A stretch of DNA of 15,626 nt from JACKII01 sp963974445 (lineage in GTDB: Bacteria; Pseudomonadota; Alphaproteobacteria; Bin95): assembly GCA_963974445.1 (NCBI GenBank), contig CAXBDI010000096.1, forward strand, positions 1-15,626. Reading direction: 5' to 3'. Every line of letters starts with the position of its first letter. Within the stretch, counting starts at the first letter, position 1. Below the pieces are notes generated by a model. That model did not search any database. It saw only the letters and a list, made by a program, of their open reading frames with translations, and was not told the DNA's origin. Made by a program: the position numbers and the translations under genes. Of this stretch, positions 6,997-14,426 are shown one piece after another.

Positions 6997-7665
6997 ATGC
7001 TGTTCGCCGCCGATAGCCTCTTCGCCCGTCTGCGCAATGCTGCCGGCGATGACTGGACCGCCTATGTGCACCACGAGTTTGTGCAGCAACTCGGCGACGG
7101 CACGCTGCCGGAGGCCAGCTTCAAGCGCTATCTGGTGCAGGACTACCTGTTCCTGATCCACTTCGCCCGCGCCTACGCATTGGCGGCCTATAAATCGCGC
7201 GATCTCGCCGATATTCGTCACGCGGCCCGCGGTCTGCAAACCATCGCCAACAGCGAGACCAATCTGCACGTGCAGTTCTGCCGGGGCTGGGGCCTGAGCG
7301 AAGCCGACATGGTGGCGGAACCGGAGGCTCAGGAGACCATGGCCTACACCCGCTATGTGCTGGAGGCCGGCATGGCCGGCGACGTGCTCGACCTGCACGT
7401 GGCGCTGGCGCCCTGCATCGTTGGCTATGCGGAAATCGGTTCGATCCTGGCGAGCGAAGGCCGCATCGACGGCAACCCCTACCGCGCCTGGATCGAGATG
7501 TATGCGAGCGAGGACTACCAGACCGCGGCCCGCGCCCAGGTCACGCACCTCGACCATATGATGACGCAGCGGGGCGGCGAAGGCCGGTTCGCCTCTTTGG
7601 CCGCGACCTTTACCGAAGCCACCCGCCTGGAGGGCGCCTTCTGGGAGATGGGGCTGAAGGGATGA
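6997..7665 (+). CDS. tenA: TenA-family protein (thiaminase II / aminopyrimidine aminohydrolase)
   Basis: This 222-residue all-helical protein belongs to the TenA/THI-4 family, which in characterised members salvages the thiamin pyrimidine by hydrolysing aminomethyl- or thiazole-substituted pyrimidines. The nucleophilic cysteine is Cys140 in LAPCIVGYAEIG, matching the ALxPCxxxY motif around Cys135 of the Bacillus enzyme. Glu212 in the C-terminal LEGAFWEM segment matches the catalytic glutamate. YLVQDYLFLIHFARAYALA is the usual N-terminal helix. The gene starts eight bases after the ferredoxin stop and ends overlapping mnmA by ATGA. That placement inside a sulfur operon, away from visible thi genes, is unusual. 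It may simply be salvage, or link thiamin turnover to sulfur supply (inference). Confidence 0.9.
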   Translation: MLFAADSLFARLRNAAGDDWTAYVHHEFVQQLGDGTLPEASFKRYLVQDYLFLIHFARAYALAAYKSRDLADIRHAARGLQTIANSETNLHVQFCRGWGLSEADMVAEPEAQETMAYTRYVLEAGMAGDVLDLHVALAPCIVGYAEIGSILASEGRIDGNPYRAWIEMYASEDYQTAARAQVTHLDHMMTQRGGEGRFASLAATFTEATRLEGAFWEMGLKG

Positions 7666-8834
7666 GCGCGCTTGCTGAACTCTCGGCACGCCATTGCCGG
7701 TCGGACCTCGGCCTGCCGAAGCCGCGGGCGCAGACCCGGGTAGTGGTCGCCATGTCCGGCGGCGTCGATAGCTCGGTTGCCGCCGCGATGGTGGCCGATG
7801 TGGGCTATGAGACCATCGGCATCACCCTGCAACTCTACGACCACGGCGCAGCCGTGGAGCGCAAAGGTGCGTGCTGCGCCGGCCAGGACATCCACGACGC
7901 CCGCAACGTCGCAGACCGCATCGGTATCCCGCATTACGTACTGGACTATGAAAGCAAGTTCCGCCAGAGCGTCATGGACGATTTCGCCGACGCCTATCTG
8001 CGCGGCGAGACCCCAATCCCCTGTGTGCGTTGCAACCAGACGGTCAAGTTCCGCGATCTGCTGGCGACCGCCCGCGACCTGAATGCCGACGCGCTGGTCA
8101 CCGGCCACTATGTGCAGCGGATCGCGGGCGCGGGCGGTGCGGAACTGCACGCCGCGGCCGATGCCTCGCGCGACCAGTCCTATTTCCTGTTCGCGACGAC
8201 GCAGGAGCAGCTCGATTTCCTGCGCTTCCCGCTCGGCGGGCTGCCGAAGACGGAGACTAGGGCGCTGGCTGAGCATTTCGGCCTGCCGGTCGCGGCCAAG
8301 CCAGACAGCCAGGACATCTGCTTCGTCCCGAACGGCTCCTACGCCCAGGTGGTAGAGAAGCTGCGGCCCGGTGCCATCGAACCCGGCGATATCGTCGACC
8401 AGGCCGGCCAGGTTCTCGGCCAACACAAAGGCATTATCCATTTCACCATCGGCCAGCGCCGCGGCCTGAACCTCGGCAACACCGATGGCAAGGGCGAGCC
8501 GCTCTACGTTATCCGCCTGAATGCGGCGCTGAAGCAGGTTGTGGTCGGCCCAAAAGCCGCTCTCGGCCGGCGTTATGTGCGGGTAGAAGGCCTGAACTGG
8601 CTCGGTGGTGAGGATGCCGGCGATGAGCCGCTCTCCTGCCAGGTCAAACTGCGCTCGACCATGCCGGCGGTCGCCGCAACGCTGACCCGTGACGGCAATG
8701 GCGGCGCGCACGTTGTGCTGGACGCGCCAGAATTCGGCATCGCGCCCGGCCAGGCCTGCGTGATCTACGACGGCAGCCGAGTTCTCGGCGGCGGCTGGAT
8801 TACCGCGACCGCCGACCAGCCTCGCTCTCTTTAA
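7662..8834 (+). CDS. mnmA: tRNA-specific 2-thiouridylase MnmA
   Basis: This 390-residue enzyme makes 2-thiouridine at wobble position 34 of tRNAs for Lys, Glu and Gln. It adenylates the uridine and inserts sulfur that comes originally from IscS. The PP-loop SGGVDSS (32-38) binds ATP. Cys124 in RCNQTVKF and Cys220 in DSQDICFVP correspond to the catalytic pair Cys102/Cys199 of E. coli. The C-terminal GQRRGLNLG and beta-barrel segments are intact. Extra cysteines occur in KGACCAGQD (about 69-71) and at Cys121. The start ATG at 7662 overlaps the tenA stop. An N-terminal extension of about 25 residues before the PP-loop strand is longer than in E. coli. Its location in the same block as iscS matches the sulfur-relay role. 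Confidence 0.96.
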   Translation: MSALAELSARHCRSDLGLPKPRAQTRVVVAMSGGVDSSVAAAMVADVGYETIGITLQLYDHGAAVERKGACCAGQDIHDARNVADRIGIPHYVLDYESKFRQSVMDDFADAYLRGETPIPCVRCNQTVKFRDLLATARDLNADALVTGHYVQRIAGAGGAELHAAADASRDQSYFLFATTQEQLDFLRFPLGGLPKTETRALAEHFGLPVAAKPDSQDICFVPNGSYAQVVEKLRPGAIEPGDIVDQAGQVLGQHKGIIHFTIGQRRGLNLGNTDGKGEPLYVIRLNAALKQVVVGPKAALGRRYVRVEGLNWLGGEDAGDEPLSCQVKLRSTMPAVAATLTRDGNGGAHVVLDAPEFGIAPGQACVIYDGSRVLGGGWITATADQPRSL

Positions 8835-8836
8835 GT

Positions 8837-9454
8837 ATGCAAGGCTTCGACCGGCGCGACGCCCGACAGCGCTTGCGGGCGATGCACGCCTCGTTGCCGC
8901 GCGAATGGATCGCCACCGCCTCGGCTGAAATCGCTCACCGGCTGGAGCAGTTGCTGCCGCGCCTGCAAAGCGCCTGTTTCGCCTTCACCTGGCCGATGCC
9001 GGGCGAGCCGGACCTGCGGCAAGCGGCAGCGCGATGGATCGCGGCCGGCGGCAGCGCCGCATTGCCGGAGACCGTTCGCGGCCAACCCCTGATCTTCCGC
9101 CCCTGGTCGCCCGGCGCGCCGATGCGGCCAGGAGTCTGGAATATTCCCGTGCCCGAGATCGAGCAAACCGCGGTGCCGGAGATCCTGCTGATCCCCTGCC
9201 TCGGCTTCGACGCTGCCGGCTTCCGCCTCGGCAATGGTGGCGGCTTTTACGATCGCACTTTGGCGGCGCTCAACCCGCGGCCGCTGGCGGTCGGTGTCGG
9301 CTGGAGCCATGCCACCCTGACGACGATCCAGCCCCAGCCCCACGACATTCCCATGGACCTGATCGTCACCGAGCAGGCGGCGATTTGGCACCGCCTGGAA
9401 ATGCCAGAGAATGTAGCCAGCCCGTTGACAGACGCGCCCCGCGACGGCATATAA
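8837..9454 (+). CDS. 5-formyltetrahydrofolate cyclo-ligase family protein
   Basis: This 205-residue cytoplasmic enzyme family converts 5-formyl-THF to 5,10-methenyl-THF using ATP. The diagnostic C-terminal motif is present at residues 123-140: GFDAAGFRLG, then NGGGFYDR, the nucleotide/folate-binding loop. The N-terminal RDARQRLRAMHASLP matches the usual basic ATP-binding helix. Its length fits the family (about 180-205). The start ATG lies two bases after the mnmA stop, so the two genes are almost certainly cotranscribed. The end of the gene carries the -35 element and overlaps the -10 region of the downstream tRNA promoter. Some family members act on other substrates, so the exact reaction is inferred from the motif. 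Confidence 0.88.
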   Translation: MQGFDRRDARQRLRAMHASLPREWIATASAEIAHRLEQLLPRLQSACFAFTWPMPGEPDLRQAAARWIAAGGSAALPETVRGQPLIFRPWSPGAPMRPGVWNIPVPEIEQTAVPEILLIPCLGFDAAGFRLGNGGGFYDRTLAALNPRPLAVGVGWSHATLTTIQPQPHDIPMDLIVTEQAAIWHRLEMPENVASPLTDAPRDGI

Positions 9455-9455
9455 C
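9425..9455 (+). promoter_or_regulatory. Promoter of the tRNA-Met gene
   Basis: A consensus -35 TTGACA (9425-9430) and a near-consensus -10 TATAAC (9450-9455) are separated by 19 bases. That spacing is slightly long; ATATAA would give 18. Transcription would start about 9461-9463, some 40 bases before the mature tRNA. The promoter lies inside the last codons of the cyclo-ligase gene. The GC-rich stretch downstream of the -10 is typical of stable-RNA promoters. Confidence 0.6.
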
Positions 9456-9500
9456 GCCCTCTCGCGCGACCCTTTTGGGCACGCGCGGGCAGCTTGGTGC

Positions 9501-9575
9501 GGCGGGGTAGCTCAGCGGTAGAGCAGGGGAATCATAATCCCTTTGTCGGGGGTTCAAATCCCTCCCTCGCTACCA
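9501..9575 (+). tRNA. tRNA-Met (CAT), elongator type
   Basis: A complete 75-nt cloverleaf can be folded. The acceptor GGCGGGG pairs with CCTCGCT (two G-U pairs, including 1-72). The D-arm is GCTC/GAGC, the anticodon stem GGGGA/TCCCT carries loop ATCATAA with anticodon CAT, and the T-arm is GGGGG-TTCAAAT-CCCTC. Discriminator A and an encoded CCA follow. The sequence resembles alphaproteobacterial elongator tRNA-Met. It is not the initiator, which has a 1-72 mismatch and GGG/CCC anticodon-stem pairs. A lysidine-type tRNA-Ile(CAT) is less likely but cannot be fully excluded. Confidence 0.93.
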
Positions 9576-9615
9576 AGATCAACGACTTAGCATAGGGTGC
9601 AGAGTCACTTTTGAC

Positions 9616-9647
9616 CAATACCTCCGGTTGTTGTGCCGGAGGTATTG
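9616..9647 (+). terminator. Strong hairpin terminator after tRNA-Met
   Basis: CAATACCTCCGG (9616-9627) pairs perfectly with CCGGAGGTATTG (9636-9647) around an 8-base loop. A weak T-rich tail (TTGC) follows. Its position 40 bases after the tRNA end fits termination of the tRNA and the upstream mnmA/cyclo-ligase transcript. It is symmetric enough to act in both directions. Confidence 0.7.
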
Positions 9648-9687
9648 TTGCATAGGCCCGCGGAAACCAAACTTCCACGGCTCTACA

Positions 9688-9960
9688 TTACAAACAATTG
9701 CTGGTGATGCGCAGGCGATCATCGGAAAGCTGCGCCTCACCGTCGAATATGTCGGTTTCGGTGTTGCGGAATTCGAAACCGCCGTTTACCCAAATCGACA
9801 TACGCTTGGCGCGTTTAACCGGGTATTCCAGCCTGACTTCCGCTTCCAACTCCTCGCCTTCGATATCGACTAAGGAGTTGATGTAGGTGAACTGCGTCGA
9901 GAAAGATAACCCTCGTTCTCTCGCCGATGCACGCCTAGATTTACAGCGAGGTTACCGGAG
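9688..9960 (-). pseudogene. C-terminal remnant of an outer-membrane TpsB/ShlB-like transporter
   Basis: No intact gene occupies 9577-9966. Read on the minus strand, the segment from about 9960 encodes GNLAVNLGVHRRENEGYL. After a one-base frameshift near 9907 it continues as FSTQFTYINSLVDIEGEEL, EVRLEYPVKR, WVNGGFEFRNTETDIF and LSDDRLRI, ending at a stop at 9688-9690. Alternating polar/hydrophobic beta-strands and a YPVKR...GGFEFRNTETD...LSDDRLR pattern resemble the barrel of the FhaC/ShlB two-partner-secretion transporters. Only about 90 codons remain and the protein stops just after this motif, so it is broken at both ends. The family call rests on motif memory. The upstream end of the remnant coincides with the ribosome binding site of the efflux operon. 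Confidence 0.5.
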
Positions 9961-9966
9961 AGTTTT

Positions 9967-11067
9967 ATGAGTGTTCGGAAGCAACTTTCGATCTTGCTGG
10001 CGCTTGCCGCGGCATCGGCCGCCGCTTTTGTTGCCTATAGCAGCTATCTCGGGTCGAACGCTGCGGTTTCACAGAGCGAGAGCCGAGACCGGCAGACCAC
10101 CGTCGAAGTGGCTCCCGTGCGCATGGCGACCTTGCGCCGGACGGTCGAGGCGGTCGGCACGACCCGTGCCCGCAATTCCGTCGAAATCAAGCCAGTTACA
10201 TCTGGCGCTGTCGTCGAAATGTCTTTCACGCCGGGACAGACCGTTGAAGCCGGCGCCCTGCTCGCACGCCTCGACGACGATATCCAGCGCGCCGACTTTA
10301 TTGAAGCAAAGGCCATATTGGCGGAGCGACAGCAAACGATGACCAGGATGCGGCAGTTGCGCCAACGCAACACCGTCGCCAAAACCACGCTGGAGCAAGC
10401 AGTTTCAGCGTTGGCAATTGCGGAGGCCGCTGTCGTCCGCACGAAACGCCGGCTGGAAGACCGGTCGATCCGTGCGCCCTTCCGCGGTGTCGTCGGCCTC
10501 ACCGATGTTGAGGTCGGCGCGTTGGTCGATGACCAGACCATGCTGACCCGGTTGGATAATCTGGTAGAAGTAGAGGTGGCGTTTTCGTTGCCCGAACGCT
10601 TGTTCGGCGCCATCGAGTTGGACCGCGAGGTTACGGCGCAGAGTTCGGCTTTCCCCGACCGGCGCTTCACAGGACGCATCTCAGCCATTGATAGCCGGGT
10701 CGATCCAGTGGGCCGCGCCTTCAAGGTGCGAGCGTCCATTCCCAACCCGGAGGGCCTGCTGCCGGCCGGCATGTTTATGGCCATCGTCGTGACTCTGGCG
10801 GAAACGCGGGAACTGGTCGTGCCGGAGGAAGCCATCGTCGTGCAGGCGGCCGATACTTATGTGTTCGTTGCCGACGACGGCAAGGCGAGCCGGCGTTCGG
10901 TCGTCACCGGTCAGCGCAAGGACGGCATGATCGCCATCAAATCCGGCCTAAGCGAAGGGCAGCAGGTGGTCATCCGCGGCCTGCAGCGCGTGCGGGATGG
11001 CGGCGCCATCAATATCCTGGGCGAGCCAACCGCGGGCGGCGGACCGGCCTCGAAGGCGCCATCATGA
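9967..11067 (+). CDS. RND efflux periplasmic adaptor (membrane fusion protein)
   Basis: This 366-residue HlyD/AcrA-family adaptor bridges the inner-membrane pump and an outer-membrane channel. An N-terminal hydrophobic segment (about 7-25) acts as a signal anchor; no lipobox cysteine is present. The lipoyl half-motifs (SGAVVEMSFTPGQTVEAGALLARLD and IRAPFRGVVGLTDVEVGALV, shown here in parts only as landmarks around residues 80-105 and 170-190) flank a short alpha-hairpin. A beta-barrel and a membrane-proximal domain with LVVPEEAIVVQ follow. The start ATG at 9967 has a good GGAGAG (9957-9962) four bases upstream. The stop overlaps the pump gene start as ATGA. Confidence 0.92.
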   Translation: MSVRKQLSILLALAAASAAAFVAYSSYLGSNAAVSQSESRDRQTTVEVAPVRMATLRRTVEAVGTTRARNSVEIKPVTSGAVVEMSFTPGQTVEAGALLARLDDDIQRADFIEAKAILAERQQTMTRMRQLRQRNTVAKTTLEQAVSALAIAEAAVVRTKRRLEDRSIRAPFRGVVGLTDVEVGALVDDQTMLTRLDNLVEVEVAFSLPERLFGAIELDREVTAQSSAFPDRRFTGRISAIDSRVDPVGRAFKVRASIPNPEGLLPAGMFMAIVVTLAETRELVVPEEAIVVQAADTYVFVADDGKASRRSVVTGQRKDGMIAIKSGLSEGQQVVIRGLQRVRDGGAINILGEPTAGGGPASKAPS

Positions 11068-14000
11068 GGCTGACCGATCTTTCTGTCCGCCGTCCGGTGC
11101 TGGCTGCGGTCGCCAGTCTTTTGATCGTCGTCTTCGGCGTCGCCGCACTCACCACCCTGCCGATCCGCGAATTGCCGGACATCGACTCCGCGGTCGTCAC
11201 CGTCACGACCCTCTACCGCGGCGCGGCGCCGGAGGTGGTCGACACCGATATTACCGAGGTCATAGAGAGCGCTGTCTCCGGCATTGCCGGCATCCGGTCC
11301 ATCAGTTCCGTCAGCCGCCAGGAGCGCGGCGCTACGACCATCGAATTCAATGTCGGTCGCGACATCGATGAGGCGGCGAACGACGTACGCGATGCCGTGG
11401 GCCGCATCCTCGGCAAACTGCCGGAGGAGGCGGAGCAGCCACAGGTGATCAAGAGCGACGACGACGCCTGGCCGGTCATGCGCCTGGCCGTCACATCGAC
11501 GGTGATGACCACGGCGGAGATCACTGACTATGTCGAGCGGTTCCTGGTCGACCGTCTCGCGACCATCGACGGCGTCGCCAATGTGCGCATCTACGGACAG
11601 CGACCCTTCGCGGTCCGCATCTGGATCGACCGGCGGGCGCTCTCCGCCCGCAACCTCACCGTTGCCGACGTCACCGATGCGTTGCGACGCAACAATGTCG
11701 AACTGCCGGCGGGCGAGATCAAATCGCAGCAGCGCCAACTCAGCGTGCGCCTCAACAGCCGCCTGACGACCCTGGACGATTTCCGCGACATCGTGCTGGG
11801 GCGGGAGGCCGGCTATCCGGTGCGTCTGGGCGACGTCGCCCGCATCGCGCCCGGCGTTTCCGACGAGTCGACGATTGTGCGCAGCAACGGCGTCGATGCC
11901 ATCGGCATGGCGATCCAGCGCCAAAGCCAGGCCAACACCCTCGCCATCTCCGAGAGAGTGCGCGCCGAAATCGCACGCATTACCGAAATATTACCAGAGG
12001 GCATGGCCATCGAGGTCGGCTCCGATGATGCCATTTTCGTCGGCGCCTCTATTAAGGAAGTGCTGATCGCCCTCGGCATCTCGCTGACGCTGGTGGTGCT
12101 GGTGATCCTGCTGTTCCTGCGCAGCTTCCGCGCGACCATGGTGCCGGCCATCACCATTCCCGTGGCGTTGATCGGCTGCTTTGTCCTGATCGGCGCGTTC
12201 GGCTTCTCGATCAATACCCTGACCCTGCTAGCGCTATTGCTGGCCATCGGCTTGGTGGTCGATGACGCCATCGTCGTGCTGGAGAACATCCAGCGCCGGA
12301 TCGAGCAGGGTGAGAGCCCGGTCGCCGCCAGTTTCCGTGGCGCACGCCAGGTGACATTCGCGGTGTTGGCGACCTCGATCACGCTGATCGCCGTGTTCGT
12401 ACCGCTGTCGTTCCTGCCGGGACAGGTCGGGCGGCTGTTCGTCGAGTTCGGCTGGGTCATGGCGAGTGCGGTGCTGATCTCCACGTTCGTGGCCCTCACC
12501 GCCTGCCCGGCGCTCGCCTCGAAAGTGCTGAGGGTCCGCAGCCAACCCAAGCAGCGCGAGGACGTGGTGCAGCGGGTCTATGGCCGCTTGTTGGAGCGCG
12601 CCCTGGACATGCCCATCGTCGTCCTGGCAGTCGCCGTTCTGGTGGCAGTCGCGGCGATACCGGTCTACGAGAACCTGGAGCGGGAATTGACACCCAAGGA
12701 AGACCGCGGCGTCGCATTCGTGCCGCTGACGGCGCCGCAAGGCAGCACCCTGGCGCATACGGATATCGCCGCCCAGCAGGTGGAGCAGATCGTCGAGCCG
12801 CTGCACCGATCCGGCGAGATCGCCACGGTCTTTACCTATACCGGCAGCGGCCAACGCGCCTTCCGCTCCTTCGTCGTGCTGCGCCTCGCGCCCTGGGAGG
12901 AGCGGCAGTTGAATGTCGCCGAGATCGTCAAGAAGATCGCGCCGCGCATGGGCGAAGTGACCATCGCCCGCGGCTTCCCGGTGACGCCGGCTGGCCTGGG
13001 GTTGCGCGGCAACTCGACCCCCGTGCAGGTGGTGATCGGCGGCCCGGACTACGAAAGCGTGCAGGAGTGGGCGACCAGCCTGCTGGCCATCGCCGAACAA
13101 AACCCCGGCCTGATCAATCCGGAGATCGATTTCGAAGAGAACCAGCCGCAACTGGATATCGCCATCGACCGGACCCGGGCGGACGACCTGGGGATTTCCG
13201 CGGAGACCATCGCCTCCACCCTGCAAACAATGCTGGCGTCGCGGGAGGTCACCAGCTTCGTGAACCGCGGCCGCGAGTACCCGGTCATCGTCCAGGCGGC
13301 GGAGGAGGACCGGCGCGACCCCTCCGACATCAGCAACATCTTTGTGCGGGCCGGCGATGGCCAAACCCTGGTGCCGTTGAGCGCATTGCTGAGCCAGACA
13401 GAGAACGCCGCCTCACCATCGCTGCGCCGCTTCGACCGGCTGCCCTCGATCCAACTGTCGGCGGCGTTGGCGGAGGGTTACAGCCTCGGCGCGGCCCTGA
13501 CATTCTTGGAGGATGCCGCCCGCGAAACGTTACCGCCGGAGGCCAAGATCGGCTTCGACGGTCAATCGCGCACCTTTAAGGACACCTCCGGCGGCGTCGG
13601 CATGGTTGTGGGGCTGGCGCTGCTGATCGTGTTCCTGGTGCTGGCCGCCCAGTTCGAGAGCTTTATCCACCCCGTCGTCATCCTGCTGACCGTACCCCTC
13701 GGCCTTGCGGGCGCTGTCTACGCCATGGCGATCGGTGGCCTGTCGCTGAACGTTTACAGCCAGATCGGCATCATCCTGCTGATCGGCCTCATCGCCAAGA
13801 ACGGCATTCTGATCGTCGAATTCGCCAACCAGTTGCGCGACCAGGGCCGCGGCATCCGCGATGCGGTGATCGAGGCCTCGGTGCTGCGGTTGCGGCCTAT
13901 CGTGATGACTGTCATCTCGACCGTGTTCGGCGCCATGCCTTTGGTGCTGGCCTCCGGCGCCGGCGCCGAAAGCCGTATCGCCATCGGCAGCGTGATTATC

Positions 14001-14249
14001 GCAGGGCTAGCGCTCTCGTCCGCATTGATGCTGTTCGTCACGCCGGTGCTATATCACCTGCTGGCCGGGTTCAGCCGGCCGTATGGCGCAAAGGAGCAGG
14101 CATTGGAACGGGAACTACAAGGCCCGAGCGTCGGTGGCGGCCCGAGCGTCGGTGAAGGATCGAGGGTCGGTGAAGGATCGAGGGTCGGCGACGATGCACA
14201 TCCGCTTCCTCCTCACCCGGTGGCGGACCCACGTCGGCCTGCCGAGTGA
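11064..14249 (+). CDS. RND multidrug-type efflux pump, HAE1 family
   Basis: This 1061-residue inner-membrane proton-driven transporter is related to AcrB/MexF/MdtB. The first membrane helix starts near residue 11. The essential proton-relay aspartates are Asp400-Asp401 in GLVVDDAIVVLEN, and the relay lysine is Lys912 in GLIAKNGILIVEFAN. Both large periplasmic loops, PN1/PC1 and PN2/PC2, are present, so the length is normal. Substrates are not predictable from sequence; drugs, bile salts, fatty acids or metals are all known for relatives. The gene is coupled to the adaptor by a 4-base overlap. No outer-membrane TolC-type gene follows, so the channel must be encoded elsewhere. The cytoplasmic C-terminus is extended by a repeat (14121-14192) not seen in typical members. 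Confidence 0.95.
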   Translation: MRLTDLSVRRPVLAAVASLLIVVFGVAALTTLPIRELPDIDSAVVTVTTLYRGAAPEVVDTDITEVIESAVSGIAGIRSISSVSRQERGATTIEFNVGRDIDEAANDVRDAVGRILGKLPEEAEQPQVIKSDDDAWPVMRLAVTSTVMTTAEITDYVERFLVDRLATIDGVANVRIYGQRPFAVRIWIDRRALSARNLTVADVTDALRRNNVELPAGEIKSQQRQLSVRLNSRLTTLDDFRDIVLGREAGYPVRLGDVARIAPGVSDESTIVRSNGVDAIGMAIQRQSQANTLAISERVRAEIARITEILPEGMAIEVGSDDAIFVGASIKEVLIALGISLTLVVLVILLFLRSFRATMVPAITIPVALIGCFVLIGAFGFSINTLTLLALLLAIGLVVDDAIVVLENIQRRIEQGESPVAASFRGARQVTFAVLATSITLIAVFVPLSFLPGQVGRLFVEFGWVMASAVLISTFVALTACPALASKVLRVRSQPKQREDVVQRVYGRLLERALDMPIVVLAVAVLVAVAAIPVYENLERELTPKEDRGVAFVPLTAPQGSTLAHTDIAAQQVEQIVEPLHRSGEIATVFTYTGSGQRAFRSFVVLRLAPWEERQLNVAEIVKKIAPRMGEVTIARGFPVTPAGLGLRGNSTPVQVVIGGPDYESVQEWATSLLAIAEQNPGLINPEIDFEENQPQLDIAIDRTRADDLGISAETIASTLQTMLASREVTSFVNRGREYPVIVQAAEEDRRDPSDISNIFVRAGDGQTLVPLSALLSQTENAASPSLRRFDRLPSIQLSAALAEGYSLGAALTFLEDAARETLPPEAKIGFDGQSRTFKDTSGGVGMVVGLALLIVFLVLAAQFESFIHPVVILLTVPLGLAGAVYAMAIGGLSLNVYSQIGIILLIGLIAKNGILIVEFANQLRDQGRGIRDAVIEASVLRLRPIVMTVISTVFGAMPLVLASGAGAESRIAIGSVIIAGLALSSALMLFVTPVLYHLLAGFSRPYGAKEQALERELQGPSVGGGPSVGEGSRVGEGSRVGDDAHPLPPHPVADPRRPAE
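14121..14192 (+). repeat. Four 18-bp tandem repeats in the pump C-terminus
   Basis: Four consecutive 18-base units (14121, 14139, 14157, 14175) encode GPSVGG, GPSVGE, GSRVGE and GSRVGD. The first two units share GGCCCGAGCGTCGGTG. The last two share GGATCGAGGGTCGG. The pattern implies two successive pairwise duplications. The units lie beyond the last membrane helix, in the cytoplasmic tail, and look like a slippage-prone, length-variable region. Confidence 0.9.
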
Positions 14250-14267
14250 TCCGGCTACTGCGGATGG

Positions 14268-14357
14268 TCAGGTATCGTCGAGCCCGTAAACCTCCACCGC
14301 TGTCTTCAGGCTGATACGGCCATCCCGCAGATCGGAAGAGTTTGCGATATGCAACGC
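14268..14357 (-). pseudogene. Possible C-terminal scrap of a hydantoinase B-like gene
   Basis: On the minus strand, a frame that is open from the tRNA fragment down to a stop at 14268-14270 encodes ANSSDLRDGRISLKTAVEVYGLDDT. The DxRDGxxSxxxAxxxYG pattern resembles the extreme C-terminus of N-methylhydantoinase B/oxoprolinase subunits. Only 29 codons exist and the 5' portion is cut exactly at the tRNA-Pro 3' end, which suggests a recombination scar. The match is short, so chance resemblance is possible. Confidence 0.35.
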
Positions 14358-14407
14358 TGGTCGGAGTGAGAGGATTCGAACCTCCGGCCCCTGCCTCCCG
14401 AAGTCAG
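14358..14407 (-). other. tRNA-Pro(CGG) 3' fragment, probable attachment site of an integrated element
   Basis: Read on the minus strand, the segment ends in an encoded CCA. It contains the acceptor 3' strand CACTCCG, a complete T-arm (GGAGG-TTCGAAT-CCTCT), a variable loop GGGCC and the anticodon loop TTCGGGA, with anticodon CGG. The 3' anticodon strand GGCAG faces CTGAC, one base short of full pairing. Upstream of that, tRNA identity is lost in AT-rich sequence, and no D-arm or 5' acceptor is present. A tRNA 3' fragment 141 bases from an integrase start is the classic remnant created when an element integrates into a tRNA 3' end. Confidence 0.8.
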
Positions 14408-14426
14408 TGTCCTATATTTTCATACT

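Noticed and set aside
9628..9873. 81-residue plus-strand ORF after tRNA-Met
   Set aside because: It begins inside the terminator hairpin and is antisense to the better-supported transporter remnant.
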